Below are positions 1 through 6,796 of a stretch of 7,899 nucleotides of DNA, in pieces. Below the pieces are notes generated by a model, which made no database searches, was not told where the DNA came from, and was given only the letters and a program-made list of their open reading frames with translations. Each line of letters opens with the position of its first letter. The stretch's first letter is position 1. The DNA comes from DASRHK01 sp035650495. Its GTDB lineage: Bacteria; Pseudomonadota; Gammaproteobacteria; Nevskiales; Nevskiaceae. Both the position numbers and the translations under genes were made by a program. The DNA lies in assembly GCA_035650495.1 (NCBI GenBank), contig DASRHK010000122.1:1-7899 (forward strand). Reading direction: 5' to 3'.

Positions 1-603
1 CGACGCGAGCATCGTGTCGTGCGATCCGTCCGGGCCGACCAGAACCGGATACAGGCCGAGCTGACGGCACGCGCGAGCAGCGTCGGCGTGCGCCGGCGGC
101 GGATCGAGCAGCGAGATCCAGTCGCCATCGGCGGCGCGCAGTACGGCGTGCAGCGACGCCATCGTGTGCGGCACCGCTTCGTCGCGCGTCGCCGGCTGAC
201 TCACGGAAGCGTTGCGCACCGCGACCTCGATGCGGTACGCATCGCCGATCGGCGTCGCCGACAGCGAGACGCTGCCGAGATCGAAGCTGACGACGCGCGC
301 CCTATTCGCGATCTCTGCGAGCGCACAAGGACTGATCTCCACGCAGCGTTCGGTCGCGCCGCCGGAACCGTCGAAGTGCAGGAAGCGCACGGTCGCGCCG
401 ATGAGCGTGAAGTCGAAGCCCTGCAGCAGCATCTGCGCGCCGACGTGATCGCGATCGCCCGGATTGAGCGCCGCCCACGCCGGTGGATAGACGCCGCCGA
501 AGAACCAGCGGCTGCGGTTCTTGAGCGCCGACGCGCGATACGGATACAGCGCGAAGCCCTCGTAAAGCAGCGCGCGCGCGATGCCGGCGACCGCGTCAGC
601 CAT
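1..603 (-). CDS. Conserved hydrogenase-operon protein of unknown function (3' end cut by window edge)
   Basis: The frame is open from an ATG at 603 to base 1, giving 201 visible residues, so the C-terminus lies outside the window. The start overlaps the end of the DUF5947-type gene by eight bases (ATGGCTGA), and an AAGG sits nine bases upstream, so coupled translation is likely. The N-terminal block YEGFALYPYRASALKNRSRW (residues 14-33) runs on into FGGVYPPAW, and a later block (about 165-199) contains LLDPPP, C-R-QLGLYPVLVG and DTML. From memory, this pattern belongs to uncharacterised proteins encoded beside group 1h hydrogenases; I could not check it. I see no signal peptide, membrane segment or known metal motif (only Cys87, Cys93 and Cys179). 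Its place in the operon suggests a role in assembly or function of the hydrogenase, but the activity is unknown. Confidence 0.8.
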   Translation of the reverse strand, partial: MADAVAGIARALLYEGFALYPYRASALKNRSRWFFGGVYPPAWAALNPGDRDHVGAQMLLQGFDFTLIGATVRFLHFDGSGGATERCVEISPCALAEIANRARVVSFDLGSVSLSATPIGDAYRIEVAVRNASVSQPATRDEAVPHTMASLHAVLRAADGDWISLLDPPPAHADAARACRQLGLYPVLVGPDGSHDTMLAS

Positions 604-1168
604 CGGCGAGCGCCTTGAAGAACGCGCCGACGCGCGCGTGCACTTCGGCGCCGCCGTCGAAGCCGCGCCAATGCCTGCGCAGCAGGCCGGCGAGCCGCCA
701 GCAATGATCGATCGACACGCGCCAGCATTCGCGCTGCGCGTGGAAATCGCGGATGAGTAACGCCTCGACGCCGGGCTTCAGCGTCGCGAGCTCCGGCGTC
801 GTTGCCGGATCGAGTCGCGCCTCGACCGCGCCCGCGGCGCCGGGATACTGAACACGCACGCGGCCATCGCCACCGTCCCGGAACAGCCACGCGAGCCCGA
901 CCGGGACGCCGAGCGCATTCCACTGGGCTTCGCTGCAGATCTCCGTCGAAAGCCTCTCCGCGTGCGATTCGAGCCGGAGGTACTGCGCGTCACGACGTTC
1001 CGGGAACAGCAGCCCGCACGCGACGCAAGCGCAACGCGGCGCGCCGGACGCGTCGATCACGTGACTGTGCGATTCGGCGAGCGGTTGCCCGCAGAAGTCG
1101 CAGCGCTCGTCGGCGAGCGGCGGGCGCGACGCAAATGCGCGCACCGCGGCGATCGCACCGCGCTTCAT
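596..1168 (-). CDS. DUF5947-family cysteine-rich protein, hydrogenase-associated
   Basis: This 190-residue protein starts at an ATG overlapping the previous stop as ATGA, with GGAG seven bases upstream. Its N-terminal third looks like a metal-binding knuckle: C23-x2-C26, H34-x-H36 and C46-x-C48-x2-C51, followed by GLLFPERR. The rest has the family pattern of a VPVGLAW stretch, a YPG turn, an L-KPGVEALLIR segment, a VSIDHCWRLAGLLRRHWRGF segment and an FFKAL tail. I recognise this as the DUF5947 family, which co-occurs with actinobacterial-type [NiFe] hydrogenases; that assignment is from memory. The cysteine/histidine set could hold Zn2+ or an Fe-S cluster. The function is unproven: a maturation chaperone, an electron-transfer partner or a stability factor are all possible. 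It is soluble, with no membrane helix. Length is normal for the family and no damage is visible. Confidence 0.85.
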   Translation of the reverse strand: MKRGAIAAVRAFASRPPLADERCDFCGQPLAESHSHVIDASGAPRCACVACGLLFPERRDAQYLRLESHAERLSTEICSEAQWNALGVPVGLAWLFRDGGDGRVRVQYPGAAGAVEARLDPATTPELATLKPGVEALLIRDFHAQRECWRVSIDHCWRLAGLLRRHWRGFDGGAEVHARVGAFFKALADG

Positions 1169-1656
1169 CGACGCGCTCCGGCTTGCAGCCGATCGAACTG
1201 CACCGGCACGGAGATCACTTCTTCGATGTGGAGCTCCGCCGCGTCGGCAGCCGCGTGCGCGAGCGCCTCTTCGATCTGCGCGTGGAGCGTGCCACGCTTC
1301 CCCGCATGCTCGACGCGCAGACGCACGCGGCCGTCGCCGCCGACTTCGATCACTTCGAGTCGCGCGTGCTGCGCCGCCAGTCGCGGCGCGAGCTTGCCGA
1401 CCGCGTCGGCGATCCGCGTGCGCAGATCGACTGGATGAAGGCCGTGCAGCATCAGCAGCGCGGCGATCTCGTCGTCGGCGCAGAGCCGTCGCGCGACGTC
1501 GGGATCGAGCGCGTCAATCAGTCGGGCGATGCCTTCGCGATGCGCTTCGAGCAGCTCGTGCATGAGGTGACGCGTTCGCTCGCGCTCTGCCGGCGCGACG
1601 CCCTCGAGCCGATCCAGCGCTTCTGCGATCGCGCCGATGTGCGCACGCACGCTCAT
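1165..1656 (-). CDS. NifU-like (Nfu-domain) hydrogenase-operon protein lacking the CxxC motif
   Basis: This 163-residue protein starts at an ATG overlapping the large-subunit stop (ATGA), with GGAG seven bases upstream. The N-terminal half (1-60) is a helical region rich in Glu, Arg and Leu. It is followed by the segment IAALLMLHGLHPVDLRTRI (64-82), characteristic of the NifU-family proteins in group 1h hydrogenase operons. Residues about 83-155 align with an Nfu domain: strand LEVIEVGGDGRVRLRV, then GTLHAQIEEAL, then the final ELHIEEVISV strand. Ordinary Nfu domains have CxxC just before the T-L-x(n)-IE segment and use it to carry a [4Fe-4S] cluster for delivery. Here that stretch reads RVEHAGKRG with no cysteine; the only cysteine in the protein is Cys59. 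It may therefore be a structural or chaperone-like remnant rather than a cluster donor. The family call rests on pattern and context. Confidence 0.78.
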   Translation of the reverse strand: MSVRAHIGAIAEALDRLEGVAPAERERTRHLMHELLEAHREGIARLIDALDPDVARRLCADDEIAALLMLHGLHPVDLRTRIADAVGKLAPRLAAQHARLEVIEVGGDGRVRLRVEHAGKRGTLHAQIEEALAHAAADAAELHIEEVISVPVQFDRLQAGARR

Positions 1657-3413
1657 GCGGATGCTCCGAAGATCGGTGAGTGGTGAACCTCGAGCTCCTT
1701 GCCCTCGCCGAGCCACATGTGCACGCCACACGGCAGGCAGGGATCGAAGCTGCGCACCGCGCGCATGATGTCGATGCCCTTGAACTTGTCGGGGCCGTTC
1801 TCCTCGAAGATCGGCGTGTTCTGGATCGCGTCCTCGTACGGGCCCGGCGTGCCGAACGAGTCGCGCGGGCTCGCGTTCCACGGCGTCGGCGGATACGGGT
1901 GGTAGTTCGCGATCTTCTTGCCGCGGATGACGACATGATGCGACAGCACGCCCCGCACCGCTTCGTGGAATCCACAACCGATCGCTGCTTCCGGCACCTG
2001 GAACGGCACCGACGTCTGCGTGCGCCCGGCGTGGACTTCGGCGAACGCCTTGTCGAGGAAGTGCAATGCGATCGCCGCCGAGTACGCCTGGAAATACGTG
2101 CGCGCGCGATCGCGCTCGATCGCGTTGCTCCACTTCGGGATGCGCCATTCGAGCTCGACGCTCGGCAACAGCGCCGTCTTCGGCAGGCGGATCTTCACGC
2201 TCGATCCGGTCGCCTCGATGTGATCGGTCTTCACGAGACCCGCGAGCGCCGTCACCCACAGACGCGCGAGCGGCCCGCCGCCGGTGTCGAGCGCGAGATG
2301 ATCGCCGGAGCTCTTGTCGAACCAGCGCGGCGACATCACCCAGGTGTACTTGCCGCCCGGCGACAGATCGCGCTTCTGCGGATGCGGCAGCGTCGTCTGG
2401 TTCCACGGGTGGCGCTGGTCGATCGGATTACCGAGCGGATCGGCCTTCACGAACGTCTCGCTGGCGGTCCAATCGTCGTAGAACGAGCTGCCGAGCAGCA
2501 CGCGCAGGCCGAGATTGATGTCGATGAGATCGGTCGTGAGCAGCTTGCCGTCGACGACGATGCCGGGCGTGACGAACATGTCGCGGCCCCACTTGCCCAT
2601 CGTCGCGTAGCGGAAGTCGCAGGTGTCGGGATCCTGGAACGAGCCCCAGCAGCCCATCAGCACGCGGCGCTGTCCCACCTTCTCGTAGCCCGGCAGCGCT
2701 TCGTAGAAGAAGTCGAACAGATCGTCGTGCAGCGGCACGACCTTCTTCATGAACTCGATGTACTTCATGAGGCGCACGAGGTAGTCGTTGAACAGCTGCA
2801 CGGTCGCGACCGTGCCGACGCCGCCGGGATACAGCGTCGACGGATGCACGTGCCGGCCTTCCATCAGGCAGAACATCTCGCGCGTCAGCCGGCTCATCTG
2901 CAGCGCCTCGCGATAGAACGCGCCGGTGAACGGATTGAGCGAGCGCATGATGTCGGCGATGGTGCGATAGCCGTGCTCTTTCGCATGCGGCGCCTCGGTC
3001 TTCTCGGCCTTGGCGAGCACCGACGGATTCGTCTCGCGCACCATCTGCTCGCAGAAGTCCACGCCGACCAGATTGTCCTGGTAGAGGTTGTGATCGAACA
3101 TGTACTCGGCCGCCTCGCCGAGATTGATGATCCACTCCGCGATCGCCGGCGGCTTCACGCCGAACGCCATGTTCTGCGCGTAGACCGCGCAGGTCGCGTG
3201 ATTGTCGCCGCAGATGCCGCAGATGCGGCTGGTGATGAAGTGCGCGTCGCGCGGGTCCTTGCCCTTCATGAACACGCTGTAGCCGCGGAAGATCGAGCTG
3301 GTGCTGCGGCATTCGACGACGCTTCGATTCTCGAAGTCGACCTTGGTGTAAAGGCCGAGGCTGCCGACGATCCGGGTGATCGGATCCCAGTTCATCTCGA
3401 TGATCTTGCCCAT
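1653..3413 (-). CDS. hhyL: [NiFe] hydrogenase large (catalytic) subunit, group 1h / actinobacterial type
   Basis: This 586-residue catalytic subunit splits H2 at a Ni-Fe(CN)2CO centre and passes electrons to the small subunit. Both nickel-binding motifs are intact: L1 RICGICGDNH (R63, C65, C68, H72) and L2 DPCLPCGVH (D557, C559, C562, H565). All four Ni/Fe cysteines are therefore present. The 21 residues after His565 (566-586) correspond to the extension that a specific endopeptidase removes after metal insertion; no such protease is encoded here. The residues around L1 (GDNHATC and AQNMAFG) and the operon partners point to group 1h; the closely related group 1l is the main alternative. The start ATG has AAGGA eight bases upstream, which overlaps the small-subunit stop, and the gap to that stop is 11 bases. 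There is no frameshift or missing ligand. The long antisense frame over this gene is a GC-bias shadow. Confidence 0.97.
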   Translation of the reverse strand: MGKIIEMNWDPITRIVGSLGLYTKVDFENRSVVECRSTSSIFRGYSVFMKGKDPRDAHFITSRICGICGDNHATCAVYAQNMAFGVKPPAIAEWIINLGEAAEYMFDHNLYQDNLVGVDFCEQMVRETNPSVLAKAEKTEAPHAKEHGYRTIADIMRSLNPFTGAFYREALQMSRLTREMFCLMEGRHVHPSTLYPGGVGTVATVQLFNDYLVRLMKYIEFMKKVVPLHDDLFDFFYEALPGYEKVGQRRVLMGCWGSFQDPDTCDFRYATMGKWGRDMFVTPGIVVDGKLLTTDLIDINLGLRVLLGSSFYDDWTASETFVKADPLGNPIDQRHPWNQTTLPHPQKRDLSPGGKYTWVMSPRWFDKSSGDHLALDTGGGPLARLWVTALAGLVKTDHIEATGSSVKIRLPKTALLPSVELEWRIPKWSNAIERDRARTYFQAYSAAIALHFLDKAFAEVHAGRTQTSVPFQVPEAAIGCGFHEAVRGVLSHHVVIRGKKIANYHPYPPTPWNASPRDSFGTPGPYEDAIQNTPIFEENGPDKFKGIDIMRAVRSFDPCLPCGVHMWLGEGKELEVHHSPIFGASA

Positions 3414-3424
3414 TGTCGTTGTCC

Positions 3425-4390
<966 letters not shown>

Positions 4391-4393
<3 letters not shown>

Positions 4394-4406
4394 TCCCTTT
4401 CTCCTA
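4391..4406 (-). promoter_or_regulatory. Ribosome binding site fixing the hydrogenase small-subunit start
   Basis: Reading the minus strand, AGGAGAAAGGGA directly precedes the ATG at 4393, so AGGAG lies seven bases from the start codon. This strong Shine-Dalgarno site picks MDILWITAG as the N-terminus over the ATG at 4531 in the same frame. Confidence 0.8.
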
Positions 4407-4422
4407 CCTGCCGCGCGCATGA

Positions 4423-4430
4423 CACTAGTC
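4423..4430. repeat. CACTAGTC, copy 1 of 2 in the divergent intergenic region
   Basis: An eight-base word with the palindromic core ACTAGT, repeated exactly at 4498-4505. This copy lies in the predicted 5' leader of the hydrogenase mRNA. The word is AT-richer than its surroundings. It could be a regulator half-site or chance. Confidence 0.35.
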
Positions 4431-4432
4431 CT

Positions 4433-4450
4433 TTGCCGGCGCTCCGGCAA
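4433..4450. repeat. Perfect inverted repeat TTGCCGG-N4-CCGGCAA at predicted hydrogenase transcription start
   Basis: A seven-base-pair perfect stem with a four-base loop (TTGCCGG, then CGCT on the plus strand, then CCGGCAA). It nearly extends by a further CCT/AGG on the outside. It begins within a base or two of the +1 predicted from the sigma-54 promoter, so it may be a 5'-terminal mRNA hairpin or an operator. Confidence 0.5.
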
Positions 4451-4459
4451 GGAAGACCT

Positions 4460-4475
4460 CGCAATCAAGGTGCCC
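4460..4475 (-). promoter_or_regulatory. Candidate sigma-54 (-24/-12) promoter for the hydrogenase operon
   Basis: On the minus strand the sequence reads GGGCAC-CTTGA-TTGCG, against the RpoN consensus TGGCAC-N5-TTGCA/T. The invariant GG (4474-4473) and GC (4462-4461) are exactly ten bases apart, as required. The mismatches are the leading T and the last base. The predicted +1 is near 4449, giving a 5' leader of about 56 bases before the small-subunit ATG. Sigma-54 control of hydrogenase genes through the NtrC-like activator HoxA is established in Ralstonia eutropha; applying it to this operon is inference. Confidence 0.55.
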
Positions 4476-4497
4476 CACGGAGCTCTTGCCGATGCGC

Positions 4498-4505
4498 CAC
4501 TAGTC
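4498..4505. repeat. CACTAGTC, copy 2 of 2 in the divergent intergenic region
   Basis: An exact copy of the word at 4423-4430, in the same orientation and 75 bases away (about seven helical turns). The two copies bracket the sigma-54 promoter candidate. Confidence 0.35.
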
Positions 4506-4521
4506 AGTCTTCTCGACATGT

Positions 4522-4553
4522 GGTACTTCACTGCCGGCGGCGGCAGCAGTACC
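4522..4553. promoter_or_regulatory. Composite 32-base palindrome between the divergent operons
   Basis: The plus strand reads GGTACT-TCA-CTGCCG-GCGG-CGGCAG-C-AGTACC: an outer six-base and an inner six-base inverted repeat, both perfect, separated by a 3/1 internal loop. Its centre is about 89 bases upstream of the predicted hydrogenase +1, somewhat close but plausible for an enhancer-binding activator site. It ends 30 bases before the hemerythrin GTG, so it could instead be an operator or leader hairpin for that operon. Confidence 0.5.
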
Positions 4554-4560
4554 GTGGGGA

Positions 4561-4577
4561 GCTTCTGACGGAGAAGC
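4561..4577 (+). promoter_or_regulatory. Hairpin overlapping the ribosome binding site of the hemerythrin gene
   Basis: GCTTCT-GACGG-AGAAGC forms a perfect six-base-pair stem with a five-base loop. The only Shine-Dalgarno-like sequence before the GTG at 4584 (GGAG, 4570-4573, ten bases from the start) lies in its loop and 3' arm. Folding could therefore limit translation of the hemerythrin/kinase operon. Confidence 0.45.
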
Positions 4578-4583
4578 GATCGC

Positions 4584-5231
4584 GTGACCGCGAGACACGA
4601 CGTCTACAAGGTGCCGCACAAGGCGCAGCGCCGCGCGCTGTTCCTGACCGCTATCGCCATCGGCCGGCTGAATCTCGGCGACGACGCCGCGGCGGACAAG
4701 CTGGCCAAGGGCATCCGCCAGATCGTCGCGCACATGCGCGATCACTCCGCGAGCGAAGACCTCTACATCGGCCCGCTGCTCGCCGACCTCGGCGAGGCGC
4801 CCGAGGCGCTCCTGGTCGGGCATGAGGAGGTCGAGTCGCTGATGGAAGCGATCGAGCGTGAGCTCGACGCCGGCGCGCTGCATCGCGCCGATCACGAGTT
4901 CTATCTGCTGTTCAACCGCCTGGTCGCCTCCTACATCCGCCACATGGAGGTCGAGGAGAAGATCCAGACCGACGTGCTGTGGCCGCGCTACAGCGACGAA
5001 GAGATCATCGACGCGCAATCGAAGTTCGTGTCGTCGCGCAATCCGATGTCGAGCCTGTCCGACCTCGCGTTCATCCTGCCCTCGCTCAACATCGGCGAGA
5101 TCTGCGAGTTCCTCGGCAGCATCCGCCGCGACGTTCCCGAGGAGCCGTTCGGGCTGCTGATGGCGGTCGCGAAGAAGACGCTCGAGCCGACGGTGTGGAA
5201 CGCCGTCGAGACCAGGCTGGCCCGCTGGTGA
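4584..5231 (+). CDS. Hemerythrin-like (HHE-type) domain protein
   Basis: This 215-residue protein has a helical N-terminal domain with regularly placed His/Glu pairs: H12 (KVPHKAQRR), H54-x3-E58 (DHSASEDLY), H80-x3-E84 (GHEEVESLM) and H120-x3-E124 (RHMEVEEK). This is the layout of a four-helix hemerythrin-like bundle holding a non-heme di-iron centre, which in this superfamily binds O2, NO or iron. Residues 133-215 (from WPRYSDEEI, then LPSLNIGEI and the tail) form a second helical part often seen after this domain. GTG is the only possible start: an in-frame TGA lies at 4566-4568 and the next Met is residue 51. The gene overlaps the downstream histidine kinase by four bases (GTGA), suggesting stoichiometric expression and a shared task. 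It is soluble. Ligand-sensing is inference; an O2 or iron storage role is also possible. Confidence 0.85.
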   Translation: MTARHDVYKVPHKAQRRALFLTAIAIGRLNLGDDAAADKLAKGIRQIVAHMRDHSASEDLYIGPLLADLGEAPEALLVGHEEVESLMEAIERELDAGALHRADHEFYLLFNRLVASYIRHMEVEEKIQTDVLWPRYSDEEIIDAQSKFVSSRNPMSSLSDLAFILPSLNIGEICEFLGSIRRDVPEEPFGLLMAVAKKTLEPTVWNAVETRLARW

Positions 5232-6775
5232 GCATCGAGCTCAACCTGCCGGCGCGCGACGCCGACGCGCGCTTCCGCCAGCTGGTCGAGAGCGTCGAGG
5301 ATTACGAGATCGTGCTGCTCGACACGCAAGGCCGCGTCAGCACCTGGAATCGCGGCGGGCTGCACATCACCGGCTACACCGCCGCCGAGATCATCGGCGA
5401 GAATTTCGCGCGCTTCTATCCGCCCGAGGATCGCGCCAGCGGAGCGCCCGAGCAAGCGCTGCGCGAGGCCGCCAGCCGCGGGCGCTTCGAGAACGAAGGC
5501 TGGCGCGTGCGCAAGGACGGCTCGCGCTTCTGGGCGAGCGTGGTGATCACCGCGCTCTACGACGCCAACGGGCGCCTCGAAGGCTTCCTGCGCGTCGCCC
5601 GCGATCTCACCGAGCGCCGCCGCGCGGAGACGGAGCTGCGCGACCGCGAGACGCGCCTGCGCGCGCTGGTGGAGACCAGCGCCGACGGCATCATCGTGTT
5701 CAATGCGCAGGGCCGCATCGACTCGGTGAATCCCGCGGCGGAGCGGATGTTCGGGTACGGCGCGCACGAGTTGCGCGGCCGCGACGTCCGCCTGCTCTGC
5801 GGCGCCGGCGAGCAGTCGCTGATCGGCAATCGCGATGCGATCGGCAAGCAGTCGGAGACCATCGGCCGGCGCAAGGACGGCAGCACGTTCCCGATGGACG
5901 CGACGCTGTCGGAGATGGTGCTGGCCGAAGGCCGGCGCGTCACCGCGATCGTGCGCGACATCACCGCCCGCAAGAAGGCCGAAGAGGAGCTGCGCGCGGC
6001 GCTGCAGCGCCTGCAGGAGACACAGGCGCAGCTGATCCGCACCGAGAAGCTCGCCTCGCTCGGCGGCATGGTCGCGGGCATTGCGCACGAGATCAACACG
6101 CCGCTGGGCATCGGCGTCACTGCCACATCGGCCGTGCGCGCATGGATGCAGCGGCTGCGCAAGGCACAGGCGCGCGGCCAGCTCACCACCGAGGAGCTCG
6201 ACAAATTCCTCGCCGCGGTCGAGGACGCCTCCACGCTCGCGCTGAACAACGTCTCGCGCGCGGCAGACCTGGTGGGCAGCTTCAAGGAAGTCGCGGTCGA
6301 CCAGACCAGCGAGGAGCGCCGGCCGGTCAGGCTCAAGCACTACGTCGAGGAGATCTTCGCGAGCCTCGCCCCGTCGCTACGGAAAGCGAAGCACGCGACC
6401 CGCGTCGACGGCCCCGACGATCTCGTGGTCGACACCTTCCCCGGCGCGATCGCGCAGATCCTGACCAACTTCGTCAGCAACTCGATCATGCACGGCTATC
6501 CGGACGGCCGCGCGGGCCAGCTCGTGGTGACCATCCGCTCCGACGCGGACGGCACGGCGCTGACCTACGCCGACGATGGCGCCGGCATCGCCGCCGCGCA
6601 CCTGCCGAAGATCTTCGATCCGTTCTTCACCACCAAGCGCGGCGCCGGCGGCAGCGGACTCGGCCTGCACATCGTGCACAACCTGGTGACCCAGCGCCTC
6701 GGCGGCACCATCGAGGCGGAGAGCGTCGAAGGCCGCGGCGCGCAATTCCGCATCCGCATCCCGAATCGCGCCTGA
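5228..6775 (+). CDS. Soluble PAS-PAS sensor histidine kinase
   Basis: This 515-residue kinase starts at a GTG overlapping the hemerythrin stop; the first internal Met is residue 174, inside the second PAS domain. The order is PAS 1 (about 12-130, with FYPPEDRASG and WRVRKDGSRFW), PAS 2 (about 142-250, with NPAAERMFGY and RRKDGSTFPMD), a coiled-coil linker (250-275), HisKA with phospho-acceptor H287 in GIAHEINTPLG, and HATPase_c. The ATPase part has an N box with N414 and N418, DDGAGI (449-454), the F box FDPFFTTK and the G2 box GGSGLGL (474-480). All catalytic boxes look intact. There is no membrane segment, so it senses a cytoplasmic signal. No PAS residue tells me the ligand (heme, flavin or none). 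No receiver domain is attached and no response regulator gene is adjacent, so the partner is encoded elsewhere. The upstream ribosome binding site is weak, consistent with translational coupling. Confidence 0.92.
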   Translation: MSIELNLPARDADARFRQLVESVEDYEIVLLDTQGRVSTWNRGGLHITGYTAAEIIGENFARFYPPEDRASGAPEQALREAASRGRFENEGWRVRKDGSRFWASVVITALYDANGRLEGFLRVARDLTERRRAETELRDRETRLRALVETSADGIIVFNAQGRIDSVNPAAERMFGYGAHELRGRDVRLLCGAGEQSLIGNRDAIGKQSETIGRRKDGSTFPMDATLSEMVLAEGRRVTAIVRDITARKKAEEELRAALQRLQETQAQLIRTEKLASLGGMVAGIAHEINTPLGIGVTATSAVRAWMQRLRKAQARGQLTTEELDKFLAAVEDASTLALNNVSRAADLVGSFKEVAVDQTSEERRPVRLKHYVEEIFASLAPSLRKAKHATRVDGPDDLVVDTFPGAIAQILTNFVSNSIMHGYPDGRAGQLVVTIRSDADGTALTYADDGAGIAAAHLPKIFDPFFTTKRGAGGSGLGLHIVHNLVTQRLGGTIEAESVEGRGAQFRIRIPNRA

Positions 6776-6777
6776 GA

Positions 6778-6796
6778 CACGCGCTAGTGGCGCGTG
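6778..6796. terminator. Possible bidirectional terminator hairpin between convergent kinase genes
   Basis: CACGCGC-TAGTG-GCGCGTG is a perfect seven-base-pair GC-rich stem with a five-base loop. It lies immediately after the PAS-kinase TGA and contains the TAG stop of the hybrid kinase. The genes are only eight bases apart. No T-tract follows on either strand, so intrinsic termination is uncertain. Confidence 0.4.

Noticed and set aside
1165..2406. Long upstream extension of the NifU-like gene (413 codons) into the large-subunit region
   Set aside because: The extra N-terminal 250 residues are the large-subunit gene read in another frame. The ATGA overlap at 1653-1656 with GGAG upstream marks the true start.
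4394..4531. In-frame N-terminal extension of the hydrogenase small subunit from an ATG at 4531, containing MSRRLT, which resembles a twin-arginine motif
   Set aside because: No hydrophobic stretch or signal-peptidase site follows the RR. The extension would cover the promoter candidate, the strong Shine-Dalgarno site is at the inner ATG (4393), and the group 1h small subunit normally lacks a Tat signal.
4521..4536. Second sigma-54-like sequence on the plus strand (TGGTAC-TTCAC-TGCCG) upstream of the hemerythrin gene
   Set aside because: The GG and GC are only nine bases apart instead of ten, and the match arises from the palindrome arms.
4988..6340. Minus-strand open frame (450 codons) opposite the PAS kinase
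   Set aside because: It is a shadow of the kinase reading frame with low-complexity Ala/Arg/Leu composition; the plus-strand kinase boxes are intact.
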